Counted from the first letter of the stretch, positions 11,146 through 22,161 are shown. The stretch is 64,000 bases of DNA from Aquatica leii (GCA_035610365.1 CM069432.1:243130104-243194103), one strand, 5' to 3'. Notes: generated by a model not told the origin, from the sequence alone. Translations and numbers: made by a program.

Positions 11146-12500
11146 CTACATATTGAATGAATTAAAGAATACATGCGTAAACAATTTTTGTTGAAAAACA
11201 ATTAACGCGATAGACGTTTTAATTTTTTTCTTTCCTGCGGATTCTGCGTTAGACTTAGGCTGTGTTATTTTTTTATATTGTTTTTTGTATCTCGGTTTCC
11301 GTTTCGTCAGTCGGCTCAGGTTGACTTCTCGAGAATAGTTTTCGGTTTCCTGGTAGAATATTAAGTAAATTGTGTAATAGGTTCTCTTTTTTTGTTTTGG
11401 AAAATCTATCAGGTTGAAGTTTTTTACTAGGAAAGGGCACACCATCTCTTTTAAAGGCAGGTTCTTTTCTAGTTCTTTGTATACTCTAGTTTTTTCATAT
11501 GTTTTTTTTTATATTTTAGGGTATAATCTCCTCTAACAGCTTATAAACAAACGATATGAGCAATACGCGGACGTCTTACATATTTTAATTTAAATCCGGA
11601 TGAATTACTTTGGTACTAACATGGCTGTTAAAGCTGCTGAAAGCGCTATGCAAAAATCGTTAAATTTATAAACGTTTTTTGAAGATTTTTTCTATCCGGT
11701 GGTGAAAGCTGTAATATCAGAATTGAAAAACTTTAAGAAGCACCAGTTTTTGTTTGGCTATTGCCGTTTTCCAGCTAGATCTCTAGTGTCACACTGTCAC
11801 GATGATTGGTTAGAAAAGCATAAAATGTGTTAATCAGTTGTTTCTTACAATGTCTTGCGATTCTTTCGAGGTTGCAAAAGGTACAGTTTTGGATTTCTCT
11901 CCCACTGGCACAAAGCATTTGCCGTAAGCTGTAAATCGTTTAGTAAAGATTGCTGCTTTAATGGTTGTTTACACGAGGAAGCATGATTACCTTCTCTAGG
12001 CCAGCGAAAAAGTGCACAGTTCTCAAATTTTTTTTTTCAGTTATCAGCATGCTTTTCATGCAAGGCGGCGTTTTTCTACATATCGCGGTAAATTTTGTAA
12101 GTTTTATATGTACCACAATCTACTTCTCATTCACCAACTTAGCAAATGATATGTTATGATTTTTAACTTTTGTTCAGTATGTTTTATAACTCATTTTTAG
12201 GTCACGGTACTTCTTTCGGAAATCTTCGTGTATCAGCCTTATAGTAATATCTGTCGGCAAATCCCTTACGTTAGAAGCATGTTCTCTGCGGTAATGGGAA
12301 CTAGTTAGCTTGAATGATTCTAAATGCTCCGTAAATTCTACATCAGATATTTTATTTACTGAAGGTTGTTTATCCCATTTATCAGGCATATGATGCAAAT
12401 TCCCCATAGGTGTTTTGGAAATCACATTGTCAAGTACCCTGTCGTTGCTTCTTTTGTATCTTAATGTTGTTAAATTTGCCCACAGATACTTTTGTGTCAT
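11146..12500 (-). pseudogene. Uncharacterised DDE-like transposase family, copy 1
   Basis: The best preserved part (12500-12174, minus) contains the block LESFKLTSSHYRREH followed by LPTDITIRLIHEDFRKKYRD. This matches the central domain of a large, mostly uncharacterised insect and invertebrate protein family (I believe the one carrying DUF7869) in which an SHY-R motif and an L-x-D-x-x-I-xx-M/I segment precede an RNase H-like region. Further along the minus strand (about 12000-11945) a segment reading LEKVIMLPRVNNH fits the next conserved block of the same family. The lysine-rich frame 11445-11146 fits its basic C-terminal region. The copy is full of stops and shifts. A related plus-strand copy lies at 31263-32979. 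The transposase role is inferred from the family's repetitive, element-like distribution. Confidence 0.55.
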
Positions 12501-12719
12501 TATTATCTTTAAAAAAATATTTAATAGTATTGTTTCGCGTTATAATGTATATAGATTAGGCTCGTACTTTGCAAAACAATTACATATACATGGAGGTGTT
12601 GTACTTCTTGTGCTAGAAGACTTTGTTTTCAAACCCTAAGACTCTATAGATAAGGTAAACATTGAATTACTCTGTTAAATAACTTCAATCTTATATGTGG
12701 ACTGTAATATAACTAGTGG

Positions 12720-13037
12720 TTATTTAGTACTGTTGTCCGAGTGGTGATTTTGATACTTTTATAAACAATGTATATACAGCTACTAGTTAATTCGTTACTA
12801 AATTATAATCGAGTGGTAATCGTGGGTGATTTCAACAGTAAATTTAATTCTGACAAATTCGCGGTGTCATTTGTGGACTTAATGTTATCATGTGAATATT
12901 GCCAAACGATTCTCTCAGCTATTAACTGTTTGGATTAATATATTTATAAATTTTGTAAAGACAAGTTTAAGACCTCCACATGTAATCTAGGTATATCTGA
13001 TCATCTAGGTCATGTGATTACTGTAAGTGATAATTTT
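12720..13037 (+). pseudogene. LINE endonuclease fragment (5' part of a LINE split by hAT)
   Basis: The frame reads VVIVGDFNSKF at about 12809-12842 and LGISDHLGHVI at about 12988-13020. These are the GDFN and SDH motifs of the apurinic-like endonuclease of non-LTR retrotransposons, which nicks target DNA to prime reverse transcription. One in-frame stop lies between them. The sequence is cut at 13037 by the hAT element and resumes at 16070. The spacing between the motifs is normal for jockey-superfamily elements. The 5' end of the LINE is not visible. Confidence 0.75.
13030..13037. repeat. hAT target-site duplication, left copy
   Basis: ATAATTTT immediately precedes the left inverted end CAGCGGCATAAC and is repeated exactly at 16070-16077. 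An 8-bp duplication is the hallmark length for hAT insertion. Confidence 0.93.
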
Positions 13038-16000
13038 CAGCGGCATAACTACCGGGGTGCCGTGGGTGCAAGGCACAGGGGCCCCTATCAAAGAGGGCCC
13101 CCAGCGTACGCTTTCCAGTAGTACAATTTTTGTTATACACCTCAAAAGTATGTCTAAATAACTAAAACGTTTTACTGCTTTTAATAAAATTATATATTTG
13201 AAACTTTCTTAACAAAATATTTGTATATCGTAGTATTAAAGCATAGTTAAATTCTGTTTTCAAAGAAGATTTAATTACTTACTGCATATAAAATAGATTA
13301 CTTATTGTACTAAAATAATTAAACATAAGTACTAGCAGTATTAATAACAATCACTGAATGAAATAAGAGTAAAAGGAAGATAAGAAGTATAAAAACCGGC
13401 GCTGATAAAAGTAAACCATGATGGTTTTCATACGCTTATGCTTTATATTTTTTATATATGTACATATATAAATAAGAGTCGTATTTTTAGTAATACTATG
13501 CATCGAGCGGCTTTTAGTTGTCAAAGCACACAATAAAAATTATACAAATTGATAATTCTTCGGCTTTTTTACGGATGAGGACGGGAAGCAAAAGCCAATG
13601 TCAACACTACATTCTTCTTTGATCAATCATGTTAAATAAGTCTTTCTTAGCGCTTTAATACTATTTTTGTAAATAAATCAACCAAAGTGAGTGTTTATAT
13701 AGTTGTGTATTAAAAAAATTCATGCAAAATACCATCGGGTTTAAGTGGAGTACTTACAGCTGTAGAAGATTCCGGTTCCCTGTATGTAGATTTCCAAAAA
13801 CATAGTACTCCAACGTCTTCTACATTTGTAACATCGAACTCAATAGAATATTAAATTGAAAGAGCAAATTTTGATATAACCAATTTAAAATTAAAAGATA
13901 AAAAATACATTTTCCAATACGGACCTTGTCAAGCGCCTGGACCGTTTCCAAAAAATAAAAATAATCACAGTTTTTCTAAAATATATTATAAACAAAGTTC
14001 AATTACGGGACAAATTCCAAAATTCTGGTTATGCTATTCACCAAGATTAAATAAAGCTTATTATTAAATGAATAGAAACACGGAGTTTATGACTGGCGCC
14101 ATATAACTCAACAAATTTCACGTCATGAAAAATCTTCTCTATCACCATTTTGCTTGTATTATTTACAATCAGTGAAAAATGAACATTGGACTTGTTGATA
14201 CAGAGTTGGAGACGCAAATAAGGAAGGAATTAAAGTATCCGAGAAAATTTCTTGATAGAATAATAAATGTAACTATTACTTTAGCTACAGCAACCTTGCC
14301 TTTTAGGGGTCATAAGGAGGATATTACGAACAGCACTATTTCTGGATTTTTTCTTAATATAATTAAATTATTATCAAACTATGATCCACTACTGAATGAT
14401 CTTCTAAACAAATCTACAGAATCAGTAAAATATTTAAGTCCTACTATTCAAAATGAAGTAGATATTGTCGGCAATGAAGTTAAAAATTCTTTAATATCAA
14501 AAATTAAAAAATCGCCTTTTTATTCAATAATTAGAGATACAATGCAAAATATATCAAAGACAGATCAAATAAGCATAATTGTTCGATTTGTATCTATAGA
14601 AAATAACGATGAAGGAAAACCCAAAGAAGTAATCATAAATGAAACTTTTTTAGGGTTTCAAGAAGCTGAAGGTCAAACTGGACAGATTTAAGCAAATCAG
14701 ATTTTGCCTTTTGCTCAAAATCATAATTTTTACATTATTTACATTATTACATAAACTTCGAGGACAAGGATATAACGGAGCCGCGAATATGAGTGGTGTG
14801 TATAATGGCGTTAAAGCAAAACTTGGGAATAGTATTCAAAGATGGGCATTGCTGCAATTTTTTTTCGAAGTTAAACGACACACTTGAAAAAGAGTGTGTC
14901 CTACAAGATGGTCATCGCGGCGGGATTGTGTAGTTTCATTAAGGTTTCACTGCCACGATATTCTAAAAGTGTTGTCAAAGATATGTTTAACATCAGAAAA
15001 GGTAAAAGAGAAAAACGAAGCAATGGGATTAAAAAAGTACTTTGAAAACTTTAAAACAGTTTTTTTAGTTATTCTTGAACATGAAATCTTAAAAATTTGT
15101 GATACTGTATCTAAGTCAATTCAAACACCATCTATAAATGTAAAATCTGCTTGTACTTTATTAGATAACAGTTATACTAACTTAAAACAGTTACGTGAAA
15201 ATTTTGATGAATTGTTAGAAACGCCACCTGAAATGGCAGTTAAATGGTCTATTGACCGTAATTTTGAAAATAGCAGAAACAGACGGGTAAAAAAACATTT
15301 CGAAGCAATTTCAAGTGACGAAAGGCTAGCAAACCCTACAATGCATTTTAAAATAAATGTATTTCTATCAACTATAGATATTTTAACACATCAAATTAAA
15401 CATAGATTTGAAGGTGTCAAGAAGGTTAACAAATAATTTAACGTTGTCATGCCAGACACTCTAAAAGCGACATCAGACGACCAATTTGCCGAGCTTTGTT
15501 TTCCGTTAATCGAAGAGTATAACAAAGATCTTTCTAAAAATCTTATTTATGAAACAGTTCAATTTAGGAATGCATTTAAAATAGAGTTAGATTCTATAAT
15601 TTCTTTAAAAGAAGTGTTAGAACTAATAATTGTAAAATATTCTATGTTACGTACTTCATGCTCAGAAGTATGCATTGCCCTTACACTATTTTTGCCAGTT
15701 CCGGTGACCTTAGCTTCAGCAGAAAGGCCAGTCTCAAAATTAAAACTCATTAAAAACTACCTGAGAAGTACATTGTCTCAGAATAGATTAAGTAGTTTAG
15801 CAATACTCGCGATTAAAAACAAGGCTGCTAGAAGTTTAAATATCACTAAAATTATTGATGTATTTGCCGAAGCAAAGGCTAGAAAAAAGAATTTTTATTA
15901 ACAGTTTTAATTTTGTCATTATTACTCTTATCTTTTGTATTGTTATTATTTTTGATCACTGTATTGTGTTTTTTCATTATGCATATAATAAGACTTTTAA

Positions 16001-16069
16001 TTACCAAAACTAGAGGCCCCCCAATAGCAACTTCGCACACGGGCCTCTCCGCTGCTTGTTATGCCGCTG
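13038..16069 (+). mobile_element. hAT DNA transposon, nested in a LINE
   Basis: The 3,032-bp element has inverted ends CAGCGGCATAAC (13038-13049) and GTTATGCCGCTG (16058-16069) and an identical 8-bp ATAATTTT on both sides. Just inside the left end, GGGGCCC and GGGCCCC arms (about 13078-13102) form a GC-rich hairpin; the right end also has a short GGGCCTC/GAGGCCC pair. It encodes a broken transposase on the plus strand. The host sequence is a LINE whose endonuclease reading stops at the insertion and whose downstream region continues after it, so the hAT arrived after the LINE. Confidence 0.93.
13880..15901 (+). pseudogene. hAT transposase (TTF zinc finger, DUF4371, dimerisation), broken
   Basis: hAT transposases are DDE enzymes that cut out the element through hairpin intermediates. 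The degraded N-terminal part (about 13910-14050) contains YGPCQAPGPFP, typical of the TTF-type zinc finger. An open stretch at 14179-14691 (170 codons) corresponds to the DUF4371 / RNase H-like region. A broken link follows, with GQGYNGAANMSGVY at about 14767-14808, the family's usual RGQxYDxAAxMxG block, in which the catalytic Asp reads Asn. Frames 14894-15436 and 15449-15901 carry the insertion domain and the C-terminal dimerisation segment with TLASAERPVSKLKLIKNYLR. The domain order is complete, but frameshifts and stops make it inactive. It resembles the ZMYM1-like hAT proteins common in insects. Confidence 0.85.
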
Positions 16070-16077
16070 ATAATTTT
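16070..16077. repeat. hAT target-site duplication, right copy
   Basis: ATAATTTT, identical to 13030-13037, directly after the right inverted end. Confidence 0.93.
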
Positions 16078-17940
16078 CATTTAAGTAAATCAACTACATT
16101 AGTTAAAAATATATACAGACCCATAACAATGAAGGGTTTAGTTACATTTTTTAATTACTTACATGACTATAATTGGGACATTCTAAATCGTACTTCAGAC
16201 TGTAATACAAATTTTGATGTTTTTCTAAATGTAGTTATCGCTGACTTTTTGAACTCTTTTCCTGAAAACGTTTTCAAAGTTAGAAGTTGTGATAATCGTA
16301 TTAAATGGTTTAATGAAAATTTACAGCATATACCCAACAAATTAGCTGCAATTAATGCGATATTTAGATTAAATAAAACTGATACATTAAAAACGATAAG
16401 AAATATTTTTCGGTCCAAATAGAGAGCCGCTATCTGAAAAACAAAATGTCATGCAAATGTCGAAATTATTATAAATTCTTGTACTAAATGATTATTTTCT
16501 TAACCTTCTTCACAGTAATAATAAACTTTTACACTCATTGATCCTATAGCCTACTATGGCACACACTTTAAATCAAATAGCACGTTTCGTTTAGGATTTG
16601 TTTCACAATCTGAAATCAGAGACACCAAATTAATGAATTCGACTATATAACACGGAATCTTTCCCAATCAGCTGAAAGTGGCACTGATTGTTTCAATATT
16701 TAAAAAAAGGTGATAAAAGTAATCCTGAAAGTTACAGACCTATATTGATATTACCTGTATTCTTCAAAATATTTGAGAAAATTATGAATAATCAAATTGT
16801 TGTGCATTTTAAAAAGAATAATATATATAACTCTCGTAGATTTCACCTTAGAGTCTTTTGAAGATGGTAATCATACTATAGGGATTTTCTTAGATTTAAG
16901 TAAAGCCTTTGATGCAGTCGATGACAAAATATTAGTAAAAAAACTGCATATTATTAATTTTCATAAAAATTGCATTAATTTAATTACGTTTTATTGATGT
17001 AACAGAAGCCAAGCAGTCAAACTAGGTGAAAGTATATCCGCCTTTGGTAATATACGCAGCGGTGTCCCACAAGGTTCAATCTTGGGACCCCTTTTGTTTT
17101 AAATTTATTTCAATGATTTCCACTATGTAGTTAAAGATGTTGCCACATGCATACAATACGCTTAAGACACAACTTTATTTATGAATAATTTAAATCTAAA
17201 TTCATTGCAAGAATAAAGAAAAATTCCATAGCTGTGAGTGGTGCGAAGCCAATAATCTTATGTACTAAAAAATAACAAAAATTTTGACTTCGTTAATCCA
17301 CAATGTTTTAACTTTTTAGGTAATGCTTTAGACCCTAAATTAACATTTAAAGAACATATTAATACATTATCTTCCACCACCAGCCGCAATATATACGTAT
17401 GTATTAAGAGGTCTAAGGGAGAATGTTTCTAATGGAGTTTTGAGATCTGTTTACTTTGCAACTATTTAATCACACGTTAATGTTATTGCAATCTACCATG
17501 GGGTAATTCAGCCAACTCAACACGCATTTTTGCGCTTCAAACGCGTCCGATTCGAGTTCTAGGTTCAGTTAACTATAATGCTGATTGTGAAGAGGTTTTT
17601 TCCAGATTTCATGTGCTATCTTTGCCCTGCATATTTATACTAAATTGTATTATGATTAAGATCTGATATACATAAATATGAAACAAGAAATTGCAATATC
17701 TTATATTTAAAATATAGTCTACTAAGTCCACAGTTCATCTTTACTAATATTTCAATAAATTTTTTTAATCGCATACTGGTTGAAATACGAAAACTTGCAT
17801 CAAAAAAGTTGAGGAATATAATAAAAGCTTTTTTAATAAAGAAATTATTTTACTCCATTTCGGAATTTGATAATTGTCAGCTTAAACTTAATTCAGAATC
17901 TGCACTCTGTTATCTAGACTTACATAATAATTTAATTTAA
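16070..17940 (+). pseudogene. LINE reverse transcriptase, continuation after hAT
   Basis: This is the 3' part of the LINE begun at 12720. Directly after the second ATAATTTT, the frame runs through the endonuclease-RT linker to about 16422, with a WDILNR block and the expected FLNSFPE block. RT motifs follow: VSIFKKGDKSNPESYRPI (about 16690-16745), FLDLSKAFDAVDDKIL (about 16885-16935), SGVPQGSILGPLLF (about 17058-17100) and then YA-stop-D in place of the catalytic YADD (about 17158-17170), so the enzyme is dead. The C-terminal region (about 17300-17940) has the RPIRVLGSVNYNADCEEVF block. It is a jockey-superfamily type LINE with many nonsense codons. Confidence 0.85.
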
Positions 17941-19100
17941 CAGTATGAATTCATGTATTTTCTTTATTTACTTATGTATCTTTTGAATTGACGTATCCTA
18001 TATTATATTGTAATAAGCGATGGGTTAATAAATTCACAGTTATTAAGAATAAAACTTGTTCGCCTAATCACTGCAGTTTCCAAAATTGTTCATTAATAGT
18101 AACCCTTCTCTTTTCATTTATTCACAATTATTGCTGTACATTTGTTTGCAGTTTTCTGTACAAGTCTCTAAAACTTTGTTGTGGTTTGCAAACTCATTCA
18201 TCATTTTTCTCTTCTTGATTTCAACACAAATGTTTATTTTAGCCTGGCTTTTTCTGATAGTACCACGTTTTGTTAACTCACATAAATTTTCGGCAGTTTG
18301 TTCGAGTATCCGAGAGTTATAAGAATTAGCAGAAAGTACGCTGCCCTCGGTAAATACTTTCAATAATTATAAGAGTTTGTAAAGTTTGTTCCTCTCTTAT
18401 GTGAGATAGGTCTCCCGAGTTAGTTTGCATAATTTCTTTTGTAGGAGGGATATGCTAAAATACTTGTATATTAGAAACAGTGCTGGTTTTTTTGGCATAA
18501 CTGTTTATTAAAATTTTTATTAAAATTAATCCAAGTTCTTCCAGAACAGCTGTCTTAATGTTATTGTCCAAAGAACACTTTGAAGTTGAATTCAAACTAT
18601 CTGCTGTCAGTTTTGTGAGAATAAAAAACTCGCCATCTGCACAAAACAAACAGAAACGCGGCTTCTATAAACAGATGCCGCGTTTATACTTTGAATTTTC
18701 TAGGAACCGCGTTTTTACTCTGTAGCGGGTGTTTAAATTGTAAAGATACAGCAGATTTTTTATGTAAATTCAATGTTAAAGTGCAGATGCCACAGTTTTC
18801 TTTTTTGGAGTTAAAAGAAGACTTGATTCAGAATTATTTATAAAGGCAGTATAGTTAATTTGTTGATCTACAACACACCGTACAAGACAATTTAAATATC
18901 GAAATAAATCAATACAGTTTAAATTTTCTTTGCATTATACTTAACACGCTCAATAGATGGAAATAAGTTCCTCCTACTAGAAAATGGGATTGAATTATAT
19001 GAGGTCAGATTTACGTATACGAATGTACAACGTTTTAACTCTTGTAAAAACTCGTTTGCGTTTTGCATAGCTTCGAAAGAAAAAAATGTTTTCTCAAAAA
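17941..19100. other. Unassigned sequence with a GC-rich hairpin
   Basis: No recognised genes. Minus-strand frames at 18118-18363 and 18455-18649 match no family I know and lack convincing starts. An inverted repeat AAACGCGGC / GCCGCGTTT (18654-18662 and 18677-18685) stands out by its GC content, and a related AACCGCGTTTTT follows near 18706. Confidence 0.5.
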
Positions 19101-19109
19101 CTGATAACC

Positions 19110-19772
19110 GACATTATTAGTACAAATTGAATACAATTGTAATACAAAATTCAGTTGGTGGTAGATACAAAGACAAAACTTTTTTATAACAAGTGTTCAA
19201 TGTGACCTTCACCTTTGTTAATGCAGAGGTCAATTTGACGTAAAAAATGTGCGCCCTTCTTAAAATAGCGTCGTGCGTAGTGCCTTTACAGCATTTTGTA
19301 TTATGTTCCACAGTTGTTCGGGATTATTAATTTGAAGCTTGTACAATCTACTTTTAATAGCATGTGGATTTTCATCTGCATAAATATGCTTATTGTGTGT
19401 GACACAAGATATTAGTGTAGAATCCGTGTATTTTGCTCTACCAAACAATTTGTAAAAAATTTAAACGTGATCCGGGGTTAAGTGGCAATAATTCTTACAC
19501 TGGCTGGATGTGGAATGGGCAAAATAATTGATCTTAAAGGATCCGACCCACAGTGATTTTTGGAATCCCAGTCTCTTTTTGCAATATTTTGGTACTGGTC
19601 TCAGGATTCTTCCGCAATGGGCGTATGTCTGGCTGGATTCAAACTTCCTGTTTTTCGAAGACGTCGTTCGATTCAGGCAAATGTTTTGTGATTTAGAATT
19701 CTCCGGTTTGGATACTTCTCTTGATACACTTTTGAGGCAGTTGTGTTGACAGAATCCAAGAACTAATAGCAT
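19110..19772 (-). pseudogene. Tc1/mariner-type transposase fragment
   Basis: On the minus strand, the frame 19448-19260 contains HIYADENPHAI, the block following the second catalytic Asp in many insect Tc1/mariner-like transposases (usual form W-A-x-ENPH). It jumps directly to NNPEQLWNIIQNAVKALR, a C-terminal block. The lower frame ends in a shifted RQIDLCINKGEGHIEHLL-like tail (about 19240-19180), the usual end of these proteins. The catalytic centre between the blocks is missing, implying an internal deletion. The upstream frame 19772-19461 is basic and may hold the helix-turn-helix linker, but I cannot align it with confidence. Confidence 0.6.
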
Positions 19773-20008
19773 GTCGAAAAATGTTGTTTTGTCAGTTGGT
19801 AGGTATTTTCAAAGAAATTATTTTTTACCTTGATATCAAGAATTTTAGATGGTCTTTCAAAAAATAATTTTAAAATATTAAATTGTGTACATAAAAAAAT
19901 ACTGATAAAAGTTAATGAAACGCTGAAACACCAAGATTATTAGTACACAATAATTTCGCGCAGTGAATACGACTTTTAATGTAATTTTTCCGCGTAGTTT
20001 GAATTAAC

Positions 20009-20014
20009 CAATTA
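20009..20014. repeat. Polinton-like element target-site duplication, left
   Basis: CAATTA directly before the element's AG terminus, repeated exactly at 22868-22873. Polintons are known to make 6-bp duplications. Confidence 0.9.
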
Positions 20015-20110
20015 AGTAGAATCCTGGCAGCATCCCCTCCACTTTTGACGTCACACGACCTCGTCGCAGACGTACGTGAAGGTTTTTTTTTGTGAAAGTA
20101 TTTTTCTGGT

Positions 20111-20200
20111 TTTCTCTCTCACACATTTTTTTTCTCTCTCACACATTTTTTTCTTTCTCACGCATTTTTTTCTCTCTTACATATTTTCTCTCTCACATTG
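20111..20200 (+). repeat. Pyrimidine-rich tandem array in left inverted repeat
   Basis: Four to five imperfect units of about 20 bp built from TCTCTCTCACACATTTTTTT. The counterpart in the right inverted repeat (about 22687-22770, purine-rich on the plus strand) has the same unit but different unit sequences, so the array evolves faster than the rest of the repeat. Confidence 0.8.
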
Positions 20201-20320
20201 TTACATCATCGCATAATTGGTAATTTTGATTGCGTCGTGCGTCATCGCGTAACTGGTAATTTTTTATGCGTCATGAAGTCTCATGATTCGAGAGAGAAGT
20301 ATTTTTATTTAAAAAAAGCT

Positions 20321-20393
20321 GTGGGTGTACCTGGATTTGAACCCGGGCTTCTTGATTACAAAGCGGCGACCGTAACCACTGGGCTACGCAAAC
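20321..20393 (-). tRNA. tRNA-like sequence in left inverted repeat
   Basis: 73 nt on the minus strand with a good Pol III A box TAGCCCAGTGG and B box GGTTCAAATCC at tRNA spacing, followed within four bases by a run of seven T, the Pol III stop signal. The T arm pairs with one mismatch around TTCAAAT. The acceptor strands and the anticodon stem do not pair well; the loop TTTGTAA would place UGU (Thr) at the anticodon. I therefore call it tRNA-like or pseudo-tRNA, possibly still transcribed. The same sequence lies in the right inverted repeat. Confidence 0.55.
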
Positions 20394-20420
20394 AGTTGAA
20401 TCGAAATGGTCAATTGTAAA

Positions 20421-20556
20421 ATATGTATACAATTGATTGTTTTTTAATTATTGAATAACAAGATGGAATAAAATTTATTGTAATTTATTTTTAAATTAGG
20501 TCCTAACTTTGTCAAAGCCCGCAGCAGTTCAGCATGCTTGCTGAGTACGTTAGTCA
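20421..20556. other. 3' region of the ATPase gene
   Basis: Minus-strand reading contains AATAAA-type signals at about 20491-20473, within 90 bases after the ATPase stop. A perfect inverted repeat TCAGCA-TGCT-TGCTGA lies at 20529-20544. These probably end the ATPase transcript. Confidence 0.5.
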
Positions 20557-21219
20557 TTATGATTGAATGATGTCAAATTTATCTGAACTTTTGTCTTTAA
20601 ACCCTTTTTTAGGAATGTAAATGTAACATGCGCCGTCTTCGTTAAAAATTGACGTTCTGAAACGTACAATGTCATGTGTACCTTGTTTTAAATCAAAAAG
20701 CAAATATCCATGTGGATTCGACGTTGCATCATTATAAGCTTCTTCTAAAAATTTTGGATTTTCAGGGTATACTTGTCGCGTTAAATGTTTTATTTGGGCT
20801 TTATCTCGTGGATTTTTAAATAGAATTATGTAATGGGCATTTAATGATATGTCGCGTTGTCCTTTACCTTGGTGAAAAATGTTTTGAGTTAAGAAAAATA
20901 CGCTGAGGTTTCTATGATGACAACCTTTAGTAAATATATCTACAACAGAACTGTTGGCTTCGCGCATTAAATCGTCAATGATTATTAAGCTAGGTTCTGC
21001 TCCATCAAACGCATCCATAGACGGTAATCCTTCTTGAAATTTTATCTTTGGCAAATCTTTATACAGAGGTTGCCACTCATCATAAAACTATATGACATTT
21101 TCAAATTTAGTGTCACACACATCATTCATATTTTTTATAAAGTTTACAATAAAGTAAGATTTACCACATCCAGAGGGTCCTGCAACAATTGCTGAGAAAG
21201 GATGTTGAAATTGATACAT
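20557..21219 (-). pseudogene. Packaging-type (A32/FtsK-HerA-like) ATPase, one nonsense codon
   Basis: Proteins of this family pump DNA into capsids of Polintons and related viruses. The frame runs from ATG at 21219 to the stop at 20557, 220 residues, which is close to the usual length. Residues 14-21 read GPSGCGKS (Walker A). Residues 77-85 read SLIIIDDLM (Walker B, with Asp-Asp). FFLTQNIFHQGKG (about residues 106-118) and ILFKNPRD (about 128-135) fit the sensor and C-terminal motifs. Codon 44 is TAG (21090-21088) at a position usually occupied by an aromatic residue before FYDEWQP; otherwise the frame is clean. A TATA box and a 15-mer shared with the upstream gene lie just before the ATG. 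The gene is either freshly inactivated or relies on readthrough. Confidence 0.85.
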
Positions 21220-21235
21220 GTTAATGATCGTTATC

Positions 21236-21279
21236 TTAACGAGAACTAACAGCGTTCAAAATCAAACAGGTTTTATATA
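21236..21279 (-). promoter_or_regulatory. Core promoter of the ATPase gene: TATA box plus 15-mer
   Basis: Minus strand: TATATAAAA (21279-21271), 20 bases, then GTTAGTTCTCGTTAA (21250-21236), then 16 bases to the ATG at 21219. The same TATA, spacing and 15-mer (one base different) precede the other gene of the element. A fixed TATA-to-15-mer distance of about 30 bp between starts fits an initiator at the transcription start. Confidence 0.7.
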
Positions 21280-21360
21280 GAAGAAAAAAACTTTACTTTT
21301 ATTGGTTATATTTTGTTTTATTACCTACATGTAATTACATTGTATAGTAAAAATAGTAAA
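21280..21360 (-). terminator. Poly(A) signals of the upstream gene
   Basis: Two minus-strand AATAAA hexamers (21322-21317 and 21303-21298) follow the stop at 21361 within 65 bases, just before the ATPase TATA box. The two genes therefore look like separate, tightly packed transcription units. Confidence 0.6.
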
Positions 21361-22161
21361 TTATTTGTACAGAAAACGGTCGTCATATGTATCCATATAA
21401 TTCTTTACCGCAATGTTCTTAAAACTTGGAAATTTGTAAACTAATTCATATAACATAAAATTTTTGTTGTACTTTTCTTCAAGAACTTCTTCGAAATCTT
21501 CATAACAAGCTTCCTGTTTTTTCTTTGAATCTACAAAATTCACCACATCGTGTATAAATTCTTGAAAAGGACAGTCACAGTTTTCTCTGTCGCTCAGTAG
21601 TGACGTAAAATAAGATTTCATTCTTCTAATGCTTTGTAATGTACTAAGGCCAACATACAATTGAAATTTTTCTTCCACATTTTTAGGCACAAATCGAACA
21701 GCGTTCACATCAGTTGTGTGCACTATATAATTTTCAAGATGATATTTACCCACATCTTTGTGACTGAGGTCTTCTATCATGTTGCCCAATACACTTAGAA
21801 ACTCGGTAAATTGTGGTAACGTGAAGTAAACACCCGAATTAAAACCGGACTTTATTATTTTCAGGCAAGGTCTGAAGCCATTATAAACATCTATTCCTAG
21901 ACGCGCAATTTTTTAATAACTGTGATTTAATGGAATAGATATCTCGTTAAACAACTCGTGTTTCTCGCGTACTTCTAATTTTGATTTATCTTCTGAGCTA
22001 TTGATACCGTATGATTTTTTGGCTTCTTCAAACAGGGTGTAATCTTTAGCGGTAGGAATGTACACTGGCGATGCTGGCGATCTATAATTTTTCTTATAAT
22101 CTTTCCTTTTAGAATAAGGTGAAAGCTTTTTTACATCACGTTGTGGTGTTTTAGCTGCCAT
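21361..22161 (-). pseudogene. Unrecognised gene of the Polinton-like element, one nonsense codon
   Basis: A single frame of 267 codons runs from ATG at 22161 to the stop at 21361. It is broken only by TAA at codon 83 (21915-21913); the frame continues open on both sides, so this is one gene rather than two. The N-terminal 80 residues are basic and Pro/Ser/Tyr-rich (KKLSPYSKRKDYKKNYRSP), without a signal peptide or membrane segment. The rest is mixed alpha/beta in look, with the cysteine-containing segment DRENCDCPF. I do not recognise the family. By position it could be one of the small unassigned Polinton genes or a minor structural protein, but the sequence does not prove it. Its promoter matches that of the ATPase gene. 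Confidence 0.65.

Larger units (their letters stand above)
20015..20420 (+). repeat. Left terminal inverted repeat (about 406 bp)
   Basis: Matches the reverse complement of 22463-22867 almost base for base. Most differences are in a pyrimidine-rich tandem array and just outside it (near 20053-20070). The repeat contains, from outside in, the end sequence, a TTTTCTGG-containing tract, a CTCTCTCACA array and a tRNA-like sequence. High similarity suggests recent insertion or ongoing copy correction. Confidence 0.93.

Noticed and set aside
15913-16422. 169-codon frame
   Set aside because: It crosses the hAT right end at 16069; only the part after 16070 is real LINE coding sequence.
18118-18649. 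Two minus-strand frames, possibly one gene
   Set aside because: They are in different contexts, start at non-ATG codons and match nothing known to me.
20321-20393. Functional tRNA-Thr gene
   Set aside because: A and B boxes are good, but the acceptor and anticodon stems do not pair, so I keep it as tRNA-like only.
20198-20419. 73-codon frame, also present inverted at 22464-22688
   Set aside because: Both copies lie in the inverted repeats and run antisense across the tRNA-like sequence; such frames are a known false signal of tRNA genes.
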